The notes under the pieces were generated by a model, which ran no database searches, was not told where the DNA came from, and was given only the letters and a program-made list of their open reading frames with translations. From the NCBI GenBank assembly GCA_011526395.1, contig WTHW01000025.1, positions 13,046 to 18,075 of the forward strand: a stretch of 5,030 nt of DNA, written 5' to 3'. The position numbers and the translations under genes were made by a program. Origin of the DNA: Alphaproteobacteria bacterium. Its GTDB lineage: Bacteria > Pseudomonadota > Alphaproteobacteria > Puniceispirillales > Puniceispirillaceae. Shown here piece by piece: positions 1-5,030 of this stretch. Numbering within the stretch: the stretch's first letter is position 1; every line of letters begins with the position of its first letter.

Positions 1-926
1 TACAAGATATCGTCTCCAAAGCCAATCCAACAGCTGATTTTGATATTGCTTCAAACCCTGAATTTTTGCGTGAAGGCTCTGCTATCAATGATTTCATGCG
101 CCCTGACCGTGTGGTTGTGGGGACAGAAGCACCGCGCGCTATTGAGATTATGAGACAGCTTTATCGCCCTCTTTATCTGATTGAGACACCGATTTTATTT
201 GCCAAATTAGAGACAGCAGAATTGATCAAATATGCCTCTAATGCCTTTTTGGCTGTCAAAATCTCCTTCATTAATCAAATCGCAGATTTATGTGAAGAGG
301 TTGGCGCGAATGTGCATGAAGTGGCAAAGGGCATGGGGCTAGATAAGCGTATTGGCTCAAAATTCCTTCATGCAGGGCCCGGATATGGCGGCAGCTGTTT
401 TCCAAAAGACACACTTGCTTTGGTCAAAACAGCTGAAATGCATAATGTGGATATGCCAATGGTTGATGGCGTTGTTCGTTATAATGATGAACGCAAAATC
501 GCGATGGCAGGCCGTGTGAAAAAGGCGATGGGTGGGCAAATCGCTGGTAAGAAAATAGCTGTATTGGGACTTGCCTTTAAGCCAGAAACAGATGATATGC
601 GCGATAGCCCAGCGCTTTCAATCTTGCCAGAGCTAGTGGCAGAAGGGGCGCAGATTACAGCCTATGATCCAGCCTCTATGGAAGAGGCAAAACCATTATT
701 ACCAAGCGCCATTCAATATGTGACAAGCGCGGCTGAAACATTGCAAGATGCTGATTGCGTCGTTGTCATAACAGAATGGAACGAATTCAGAGCTATCAGC
801 GCTGATATGTTCACGACCAAAATGGCTGGTAATGTCATGGTGGATTTGCGTAATCTTTATGATGGTGAACAAATGCGTGCGGCTGGCATGTCATATTATT
901 CAATTGGCAGACCCGCTAACGCTTAA
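1..926 (+). CDS. ugd: UDP-glucose 6-dehydrogenase, 5'-truncated by the window edge
   Basis: Cytoplasmic NAD-dependent enzyme that oxidises UDP-glucose twice to UDP-glucuronate, a precursor of capsule, exopolysaccharide and LPS sugars. The open frame runs unbroken from base 3, so the TTG at 66 is an internal Leu codon and not a start; 307 residues are visible. The N-terminal NAD-binding Rossmann part (roughly 130 residues) lies upstream of the window. Seen: SNPEFLREG (51-77), typical of UDP-glucose rather than UDP-ManNAc dehydrogenases; IKYASN with the catalytic-type Lys (228-230) and Asn (240-242); GPGYGGSCFPKDT with the nucleophilic Cys at 396-398 and the partner Asp at 408-410; and the C-terminal UDP-binding domain with FKPETDDMRDSP near 570-610. 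The GGSCFPKD form argues against GDP-mannose dehydrogenase (usually GGSCLPKD) and UDP-ManNAc dehydrogenase (usually GGHCIPVD). The gene converges on the tRNA-Gly gene. No truncation or frameshift is visible inside the window. Confidence 0.95.
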   Translation, partial: QDIVSKANPTADFDIASNPEFLREGSAINDFMRPDRVVVGTEAPRAIEIMRQLYRPLYLIETPILFAKLETAELIKYASNAFLAVKISFINQIADLCEEVGANVHEVAKGMGLDKRIGSKFLHAGPGYGGSCFPKDTLALVKTAEMHNVDMPMVDGVVRYNDERKIAMAGRVKKAMGGQIAGKKIAVLGLAFKPETDDMRDSPALSILPELVAEGAQITAYDPASMEEAKPLLPSAIQYVTSAAETLQDADCVVVITEWNEFRAISADMFTTKMAGNVMVDLRNLYDGEQMRAAGMSYYSIGRPANA

Positions 927-949
927 GTCATCTCTTAACTATCAGACAT

Positions 950-988
950 AAAAAAACGCCCCTCTTTTGTAAGTTAAAGAGACGCGTT
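950..988 (-). terminator. Intrinsic terminator downstream of tRNA-Gly
   Basis: The arms are 955-967 and 976-988 with an 8-nt loop (968-975). In the minus-strand transcript the stem is a CUCUUU/AAAGAG helix of 6 pairs, one U-G wobble, one G-G mismatch and an AACGC/GCGUU helix of 5 pairs. It is followed by a U run from the seven A's at 950-956. Read on the plus strand the same DNA gives two mismatches (C-A and C-C), and only a weak ACTTTAT tail follows. It is therefore mainly the terminator of the tRNA transcript. It may also slow transcription coming out of ugd. The tRNA 3' end is about 18 bases from the stem. Confidence 0.75.
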
Positions 989-1006
989 ACTTTATCTGCC
1001 AGATTT

Positions 1007-1081
1007 TGGAGCGGGTGAAGGGATTCGAACCCTCGACCCCAACCTTGGCAAGGTTGTGCTCTACCCCTGAGCTACACCCGC
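1007..1081 (-). tRNA. tRNA-Gly (anticodon GCC)
   Basis: Complete cloverleaf on the minus strand, 75 nt including an encoded CCA. The acceptor stem is GCGGGTG paired with CACCCGC, followed by discriminator T and CCA (1009-1007). The D arm is GCTC-AGGGGTA-GAGC. The anticodon arm is CAACC-TTGCCAA-GGTTG, with GCC at 1049-1047. The variable loop is 5 nt, and the T arm is GAGGG-TTCGAAT-CCCTT with the usual TTCGA core. All stems pair, with one G-T at the end of the T stem. GCC reads the glycine codons GGC and GGU. The gene stands alone, with its own promoter upstream and a terminator hairpin downstream. Confidence 0.98.
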
Positions 1082-1101
1082 TTAAACCAAAATGTGTCCA
1101 T

Positions 1102-1130
1102 CTTATAATCCAAGCATTTCATGCTTGCAA
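1102..1130 (-). promoter_or_regulatory. Sigma70-type promoter of tRNA-Gly
   Basis: On the minus strand, TTGCAA (1130-1125) and TATAAG (1107-1102) are separated by exactly 17 bases. The -10 matches TATAAT in 5 of 6 positions, and the -35 matches TTGACA in 4 of 6. The tRNA 5' end is 20 bases downstream of the -10, which allows a short leader for RNase P to remove. The -35 is embedded in a palindrome (separate entry). The boxes were assigned by eye. Confidence 0.6.
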
Positions 1131-1136
1131 GCATTT
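1112..1136. repeat. Palindrome and alternating AAGCAT repeats over the tRNA promoter
   Basis: The sequence ATGCTTGCAAGCAT at 1121-1134 is a 14-bp perfect palindrome. A further AAGCAT at 1112-1117 forms a second inverted repeat with ATGCTT at 1121-1126 (3-base loop), and a direct repeat AAGCATTT with 1129-1136. The palindrome covers the -35 box of the tRNA-Gly promoter and the rest lies in its spacer. No T run follows on either strand, so it does not look like a terminator for the aminotransferase gene. It could be an operator or simply chance. Confidence 0.6.
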
Positions 1137-1181
1137 ATATCCCTTGTTTGCATCAAAAATGGCAAGTTTTTATGCGGGCCC

Positions 1182-2315
1182 TTATTTTGCCTCAGCCATC
1201 GCAGATTTCAACGCATCTGAAATGGTTATAATTTGCTCACTTGTCAGATAAGGGTGCATTGGCAGAGCCAGCACAATATCACATAAAGTATCTGTGATGG
1301 TCAGCGCACCATTTGCCACAGGATAGCGCTGATAGGGCGCTTGTTTATGCATCGGGATAGGATAATAGATCATGGTTGGCACGCCTTTCGCTGATAGCGC
1401 ATCTTGTATGGCTTGCCTGTCACAATCTTGTGGTAATTTTATCGTATATTGCGCCCATGATGAGGTTGCCCCTTTTGTGAGGCGCGGCGTGATAACATGC
1501 GCGCTTAACAATGCCTGATACTGATCTGCGACTTGCTGGCGCTTATCAAGCTCATCTTGAAAGATTGATAATTTTGACAGCAATACAGCAGCTTGCATTG
1601 AATCAAGGCGCGCTGTCATGCCGATACGGTCATTGTGATATTTGGTTTTACCCATGCCATGGATACGGCATGATATCGCAATTTCTGCCACTTCATCATC
1701 ATCTGTGAATAAGGCGCCGCCATCACCATAACAGCCAAGAGGCTTTGCCGGGAAAAAGCTTGTGCATGTCACATCAGCTAGCTTGCCCACTGGCACATCA
1801 TTAAATGACGCACCAAAGGATTGCGCCCCATCATCAATCACCCAAAGCCCGTGTTTTTGGGCAAAATCACGAATAGCAATCATATCTGATGGCATACCAA
1901 AAAGACCGACAGGCATGATGCCAACTACCTCAAGACCACTATCAATACCAGCTTGAAGTGCAGCAGATAAATTACGTGCATCAAGGTTAAAGCTATGAGG
2001 GTCAACATCTGCAAAAATTGGTGAGGCCCCTAACACAGCCATAGCTTCAGGCGTTGCCGCAAAGGTAAAAGAGGGGCAAATCACACCTTGTCCGGGGCGC
2101 AGTTTTTTGCCCAAAAGAGCCAGCACAAGCGCATCTGTGCCAGATGAGCAGCTAATCACATGTTTCGTGCGTGACCATTTACCAAGCTCAGCTTCTAGCT
2201 CTTTGACTTCTGGGCCCATAATATAGGCACCGTGATCAAGGACATTTGCTAATCTTTTATCAACATCGTCCCTGATGCGTACTTGCTGTGCTTTTAAATC
2301 AATAAAGGGAATCAT
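1182..2315 (-). CDS. DegT/DnrJ/EryC1/StrS sugar aminotransferase, WbpE-like
   Basis: PLP-dependent cytoplasmic aminotransferase, 377 aa, expected to convert a 3-keto nucleotide sugar to the 3-amino sugar, with glutamate as the usual donor. The whole chain follows the pattern of WbpE, the UDP-2-acetamido-2-deoxy-3-oxo-glucuronate aminotransferase. Seen: N-terminal FIDLKAQQ (4-11), YIMGPEVKELE (31-41), SCSSGTDAL (55-63) for cofactor phosphate binding, VIDDGAQSFGA (159-169) with Asp162 placed to contact the PLP ring and Gln165, then TSFFPAKPLGCYGDGGA (185-201) with Ser186 and Lys191 as the PLP-linked lysine. RLDSMQAAVL and LPMHPYL near the C-terminus are also family marks. A few extra residues near 121-129 make it slightly longer than WbpE as I remember it. 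The ATG overlaps the stop of the oxidoreductase gene by 4 bases, and no strong ribosome site precedes it, so translation is probably coupled. The exact substrate is inferred; a QdtB/FdtB-type dTDP-sugar enzyme is less likely. Confidence 0.9.
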   Translation of the reverse strand: MIPFIDLKAQQVRIRDDVDKRLANVLDHGAYIMGPEVKELEAELGKWSRTKHVISCSSGTDALVLALLGKKLRPGQGVICPSFTFAATPEAMAVLGASPIFADVDPHSFNLDARNLSAALQAGIDSGLEVVGIMPVGLFGMPSDMIAIRDFAQKHGLWVIDDGAQSFGASFNDVPVGKLADVTCTSFFPAKPLGCYGDGGALFTDDDEVAEIAISCRIHGMGKTKYHNDRIGMTARLDSMQAAVLLSKLSIFQDELDKRQQVADQYQALLSAHVITPRLTKGATSSWAQYTIKLPQDCDRQAIQDALSAKGVPTMIYYPIPMHKQAPYQRYPVANGALTITDTLCDIVLALPMHPYLTSEQIITISDALKSAMAEAK

Positions 2316-3283
2316 CTCACGGCACTCAAATCAATTAGTTCTGCTTGCATTTTCTCTAATACTTGTTGAACCTCTATGCCTTCATCTGCATTTGTCGGCG
2401 GCACAATACCTTCATCGCACAAGGCGATAAACGCTTGCATCTCATCTCTCAAAGGCTCTGATTCTGGAACAGGCAATGCCAGAGGGCTTGCACGCTCAAT
2501 CATAAATAATTCACCAGCTTGTGTGATGCTATCTTGATATAAGGTTAGCTTTTCATTCCATGGCTTGGTATCATCAAATACCAATGATCCTGTCTCACCT
2601 GTCACCGTCAAGCGATGCTCTTTATAAGGTGAAATCCAGCTTGTTTGCATATTGGCTGACATACCATTATCGAACCACAACCCCGTTGATAAAATATCGA
2701 CAACGCCTTTTGTGATATGGCTCACCCCATGGCACATGACTTTGCTAGGGCTTTGGTTTGTGATGCTTAAAATCAGGGATAAATCATGTGGACATAAATC
2801 AAATAATACTGATTCAGTATTGCGTATTCGTCCCATGGCAAGGCGGTTGGCTTGTATATGCTTAACCCGCCCAATGGCGCCAGACTTAATCTGATCTTGC
2901 ATGGCAATAAAGGCAGGATGATAACGAATTAAATGACCAATCATGACATCTTTGCCAGCTGCATCTGCTGCTTTTTTGATATCATGCGTATCAGCCAAAG
3001 TCAGTGCCATCGGCTTTTCGATATAAACATGCTTGCCAGCTTCTAGCGCCATGATTGCCAGCGCGCGATGGGTATTGGCATTTGTTGCCAACATAACACC
3101 ATCAATGGCATCATCTGCTATGATATCATCAAATGATTTAGATTGTGAATCAAACTGCTCAGCGAAGCTAGCTGCGCGCTCTTCACTATAATCGCAGACA
3201 GCATAAAGCGCCCCTAACCGGCTTAGGTTTCTGGCGATATTTCGGCCCCACATGCCACATCCGACGAGTGCGATATTTGCCAC
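2312..3283 (-). CDS. Gfo/Idh/MocA-family NAD(P)-dependent sugar oxidoreductase (WlbA/WbpB role)
   Basis: 323 aa from the GTG at 3283. A Rossmann fold opens at once with VGCGMWG (7-13) and an acidic Asp31 after the second strand, which favours NAD. EKP (89-91) carries the catalytic-type Lys, GHLIRYHPAF (116-125) follows, and FDLCPHDLSL (161-170) holds the Asp162/His166 pair typical of the family. The C-terminal half is the alpha/beta sheet domain that binds the sugar. Paired with a WbpE-like aminotransferase, the likely reaction is oxidation of a nucleotide sugar at C3, in the manner of UDP-GlcNAcA 3-dehydrogenase. I chose GTG because AAAGGG lies 7 bases upstream and the predicted transcript would start only about 9 bases before the alternative TTG at 3313, which would add ten residues unlike the family. 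It is the first gene of a two-gene operon and overlaps the next gene as ATGA. Substrate is not provable from sequence. Confidence 0.88.
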   Translation of the reverse strand: MANIALVGCGMWGRNIARNLSRLGALYAVCDYSEERAASFAEQFDSQSKSFDDIIADDAIDGVMLATNANTHRALAIMALEAGKHVYIEKPMALTLADTHDIKKAADAAGKDVMIGHLIRYHPAFIAMQDQIKSGAIGRVKHIQANRLAMGRIRNTESVLFDLCPHDLSLILSITNQSPSKVMCHGVSHITKGVVDILSTGLWFDNGMSANMQTSWISPYKEHRLTVTGETGSLVFDDTKPWNEKLTLYQDSITQAGELFMIERASPLALPVPESEPLRDEMQAFIALCDEGIVPPTNADEGIEVQQVLEKMQAELIDLSAVR

Positions 3284-3290
3284 GTTGATA

Positions 3291-3296
3291 CCCTTT
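3291..3296 (-). promoter_or_regulatory. Ribosome binding site deciding the GTG start
   Basis: AAAGGG on the minus strand, 7 bases before the GTG at 3283-3281. It is the only good Shine-Dalgarno match in this leader, and it decides in favour of GTG over the upstream in-frame TTG at 3313-3311. Confidence 0.65.
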
Positions 3297-3328
3297 GGAC
3301 AAGAAGACAACAAAATTAGACAAGATAT

Positions 3329-3357
3329 GCTATAGGGTGTGGCTTTGTAACGGTCAA
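3329..3357 (-). promoter_or_regulatory. Sigma70-type promoter of the oxidoreductase-aminotransferase operon
   Basis: On the minus strand, TTGACC (3357-3352; 5 of 6 to TTGACA) and TATAGC (3334-3329; 4 of 6 to TATAAT) are separated by 17 bases. Transcription would start near 3322, giving a leader of about 39 nt to the GTG start. It is the best promoter seen in this intergenic region. A palindrome lies about 30 bp upstream (separate entry). Confidence 0.6.
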
Positions 3358-3388
3358 TCGTTGCTTTTTGTTACATTTTCACAAGCAT

Positions 3389-3412
3389 ATCACCTGATAT
3401 CAGCTAGGTGAT
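3389..3412. repeat. Nested palindrome in the divergent intergenic region
   Basis: ATCACCT (3389-3395) and AGGTGAT (3406-3412) form a perfect 7-bp inverted repeat around 10 bases. Overlapping it, CTGATATCAG (3394-3403) is a perfect 10-bp palindrome. No T run follows on either strand, so it is not a terminator. It sits about 32 bp upstream of the minus-strand -35 box and about 94 bp before the ATG at 3506, a position that would suit a regulator acting on one or both divergent units. No known operator is recognised. The rest of the 3284-3505 gap holds no gene and no convincing plus-strand promoter that I can assign. Confidence 0.55.
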
Positions 3413-3505
3413 GGCAGGGCTGATTTCCCTCTTTCGGTTTTAACGATTATCCGCTAAGTAATCAGCATGACGATAATGACAGATAATTTCGAAGGATTAT
3501 AAGCC

Positions 3506-4039
3506 ATGGACGCCTCTTCAGCTTTTCAAGATAGCTTGCCTATCCATCCTGATACGTTGCTTGAAAAAATCACGTCTCTTGGCCTGTCATTTGAAAGCTA
3601 TGTTCATCCCCCCTTGCGCACAGTTGCAGATTCCAAGGGGTTTCGCGATGAATTATTGACCACAGAACAAGGTGGCGGTCATATCAAAAATCTTTATTTG
3701 CGCGATAAAAAGAAACAGAACTTCCTAGCTGTCATCCAAGAAGATAAGGATGTTGATTTAAAAGCGCTCGCAGATGCATTTGGTGCGGCACGTTTTTCAT
3801 TTGGCTCAGAAGACAGATTGCTTGAAAATTTAGGGGTCAGGCCAGGTGCTGTGACACCGCTGGCGATGATGCATGGCTCAGCCCATAATGTGACACTTGG
3901 CATTGATAAAGATATCATGCAATCCAAACAGATTTATATGCACCCGTTGGTGAATGATCGCACCATTGCGATGAGCCCAGATGATTTATTATCATTCCTC
4001 TCGGCCTTTTCAGTGACACCAATCATCCTAGATTGTTAG
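3506..4039 (+). CDS. YbaK/ProX-type aminoacyl-tRNA editing protein (ProXp-ala-like)
   Basis: Single-domain, soluble, 177 aa. It matches the free-standing relatives of the prolyl-tRNA synthetase editing (INS) domain, which hydrolyse mischarged tRNA, typically Ala-tRNA(Pro). Seen: N-terminal helix and HPPLRTVADS (34-43), then GGGHIKNLYLRDKKKQNFLAVI (56-77), whose KNLYLRDKK core with Lys61 and Asn62 is the signature of this branch. RLLENLGVRPGAVTPLA (104-120) and the C-terminal HPLVNDRTIAM (146-156) complete the domain. Length fits the family. The ATG at 3506 has GAAGGA nine bases upstream. The downstream chaperedoxin gene is only 37 bp away with no terminator between, so the two are probably co-transcribed. 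Many alphaproteobacterial prolyl-tRNA synthetases lack the INS domain and rely on such proteins, which fits the suggested host. The family also includes YbaK (Cys-tRNA(Pro)) and other specificities, so the substrate is inferred. Confidence 0.88.
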   Translation: MDASSAFQDSLPIHPDTLLEKITSLGLSFESYVHPPLRTVADSKGFRDELLTTEQGGGHIKNLYLRDKKKQNFLAVIQEDKDVDLKALADAFGAARFSFGSEDRLLENLGVRPGAVTPLAMMHGSAHNVTLGIDKDIMQSKQIYMHPLVNDRTIAMSPDDLLSFLSAFSVTPIILDC

Positions 4040-4076
4040 CATCGCAAACTCACCTCTATCAAAGGACACCATCCTC

Positions 4077-5012
4077 ATGACCAATTCTGATTTATTTCCT
4101 CACGGCGGTATGGCGCAAGATGGCGCGCAAAATACCGGGGGCCATCCGATTATTGATGTGACGATGCAAAATTTCATCGAAGAGGTTGTTGAAGGCTCAA
4201 AATCTCATGCTGTGATTGTGCAATTTTGGGCGCCATGGTGTGGCCCTTGTAAACAACTTGGCCCTGTCCTCGAAGCAGAGGTTGCGAGCCAATCAAAGGT
4301 CAAGATGGTGCGTGTGAATATTGATGAAAATCAAGAAATAGCAGCCCAGCTTCGTGTCCAATCAGTGCCAACGATTTACGCCTTTGTAAATGGTCAGCCT
4401 GTGGATGGGTTCACAGGCAATCAGCCAGGCTCAATGGTTAAAGAATTTGTCTCAAAGGTGGCAAGCCTAGCACCCGGTGCGCCTGATATTGCGCCCCTAC
4501 TGGCCGCAGGTGAACAAGCGCTATCTGATAATGATGGGGCAGGCGCGATGGCAGCCTTCCAACAGGCGATGGCAGAGGTGCCAGAATCTCTTGAATCTCT
4601 CGCTGGTCTGATAAAGGCAATGGTTTTGCTTGGCGATCTTGAAAATGCCAAAGAGATTATCGACGCGCTCGAAGAAGAACAGCTTGAAAAGCCATTTTTG
4701 CGCGAAGCACAAGCTGCTGTTGAACTCGCACTCAAAACAGGCGAGACAGCAGGTGATATCGCGCCTCTTGAAGCGGCTGTATCTGCAGATGAAAATGATC
4801 TTACCGCACGTTATGATCTGGCAATGGCTTATTTCGCCGCCGGGCGCAAAGAAGATGCGATGGCACAATTACTAGAATCCATTCGCCAAGATAGGGATTT
4901 CAACGAGGCACAGGCGAAAACACAATTGCTTGAATTCTTTGAAGCAATCGGTGTGGGCGACCCTCTTGTGATGAAAGCAAGACGTAAATTATCTTCCTAT
5001 TTGTTTTCTTAA
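4077..5012 (+). CDS. cnoX: CnoX/YbbN chaperedoxin: thioredoxin domain plus TPR-like C-terminal region
   Basis: Soluble 311-aa protein with no signal peptide. A polar, probably flexible leader (1-23) is followed by a thioredoxin domain (about 24-130) with FWAPWCGPCK: both cysteines, Cys55 and Cys58, are present, and the cis-Pro is Pro98 in SVPT. After a Pro/Ala linker (131-138), the region 139-311 is all-helical and TPR-like, with a family-typical end near GDPLVMKARRKLSSYLF. CnoX holds unfolding proteins during oxidative (bleach) stress and passes them to GroEL/DnaK. E. coli CnoX lacks the first active-site Cys and is not an active reductase, whereas the Caulobacter protein is known to be redox-active; the WCGPC here places this protein with the latter. 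AAAGGA lies 10 bases before the ATG. The editing-protein gene is upstream in the same direction. Stop TAA at 5010-5012; nothing can be identified in the last 18 bases. Confidence 0.93.
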   Translation: MTNSDLFPHGGMAQDGAQNTGGHPIIDVTMQNFIEEVVEGSKSHAVIVQFWAPWCGPCKQLGPVLEAEVASQSKVKMVRVNIDENQEIAAQLRVQSVPTIYAFVNGQPVDGFTGNQPGSMVKEFVSKVASLAPGAPDIAPLLAAGEQALSDNDGAGAMAAFQQAMAEVPESLESLAGLIKAMVLLGDLENAKEIIDALEEEQLEKPFLREAQAAVELALKTGETAGDIAPLEAAVSADENDLTARYDLAMAYFAAGRKEDAMAQLLESIRQDRDFNEAQAKTQLLEFFEAIGVGDPLVMKARRKLSSYLFS

Positions 5013-5030
5013 AATCCAGCACTATATCAC

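Noticed and set aside
357..539. Minus-strand frame of 60 residues inside ugd
   Set aside because: It lies opposite the catalytic-Cys region of ugd and has no ribosome site or family resemblance.
1140..1181. Terminator for the aminotransferase operon just after its stop
   Set aside because: GGGCCC is present but there is no real stem-loop with a following T run. The operon may end further on or read into the tRNA.
1006..1251. Possible 81-residue plus-strand protein starting ERVKGFEPST
   Set aside because: It is the antisense of the tRNA-Gly gene. Such RVKGFEPS-type translations are a well-known annotation artefact, and its 3' part also overlaps the end of the aminotransferase gene.
1511..1956. 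Plus-strand frames opposite the aminotransferase gene (1511-1708, 1762-1956)
   Set aside because: They are antisense shadows of strongly conserved aminotransferase sequence.
3411..3443. Ten-codon plus-strand mini-ORF (MAGLISLFRF) upstream of the editing-protein gene, a possible leader peptide
   Set aside because: The only Shine-Dalgarno-like bases (AGGTG) directly touch the ATG, there is no run of regulatory codons and no attenuator hairpin follows. It is short enough to be chance.
3432..3487. Candidate plus-strand promoters (TTTCGG/TAAGTA, and two GATAAT boxes at 3472 and 3482)
   Set aside because: None combines an acceptable -35 with a 16-18 base spacer, so I cannot assign the promoter of the right-hand operon.
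4421..4868. Several open frames on the minus strand (4421-4735, 4438-4620, 4521-4868) and one on the plus strand (4630-4875) inside the chaperedoxin gene
   Set aside because: They are shadows of a clear CnoX coding frame: low-complexity or Ser/Arg/Lys-rich translations with no recognisable motif.

Overview
The window most likely comes from an alphaproteobacterium of moderate G+C (mid-40s % by eye). Two features suggest this: a free-standing YbaK/ProX-type tRNA-editing protein directly upstream of a long YbbN/CnoX thioredoxin-TPR protein with an intact WCGPC site, and alphaproteobacterial-looking sugar-nucleotide enzymes. This placement is inferred from protein character and gene order, not from a marker gene, and no genus is claimed.

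Layout from left to right. (1) Positions 1-926, + strand: the C-terminal three quarters of a UDP-glucose 6-dehydrogenase (ugd), whose start lies outside the window. (2) Positions 927-1181: a convergent zone with a terminator hairpin that reads best on the minus strand, a complete tRNA-Gly(GCC) gene on the minus strand, and its promoter. The -35 box of that promoter sits in a 14-bp perfect palindrome. (3) Positions 1182-3283, minus strand: two translationally coupled genes (4-bp ATGA overlap), a Gfo/Idh/MocA oxidoreductase followed by a WbpE-like DegT/DnrJ/EryC1/StrS aminotransferase. (4) Positions 3284-3505: a divergent regulatory region with a good minus-strand promoter and a nested palindrome. 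(5) Positions 3506-5012, + strand: the editing-domain protein and the CnoX-like chaperedoxin, 37 bp apart, probably one transcript. The last 18 bases hold nothing recognisable.

How the genes may work together. The oxidoreductase and aminotransferase are the usual pair for oxidising a nucleotide sugar at C3 and then aminating it, which makes a 3-amino sugar for a surface polysaccharide. ugd makes UDP-glucuronate, another surface-polysaccharide precursor. The N-acetyltransferase and the UDP-HexNAc 6-dehydrogenase of the classical Wbp pathway are not in this window, so the actual sugar is unresolved. The right-hand pair belongs to quality control: one protein removes mischarged amino acid from tRNA, the other holds and reduces damaged proteins.

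I see no mobile element, CRISPR array, phage gene or obviously new system. The more interesting points are the palindromes over the two minus-strand promoter regions, the apparently incomplete 3-amino-sugar cassette beside a tRNA gene, and the redox-competent CnoX next to a tRNA-editing protein.
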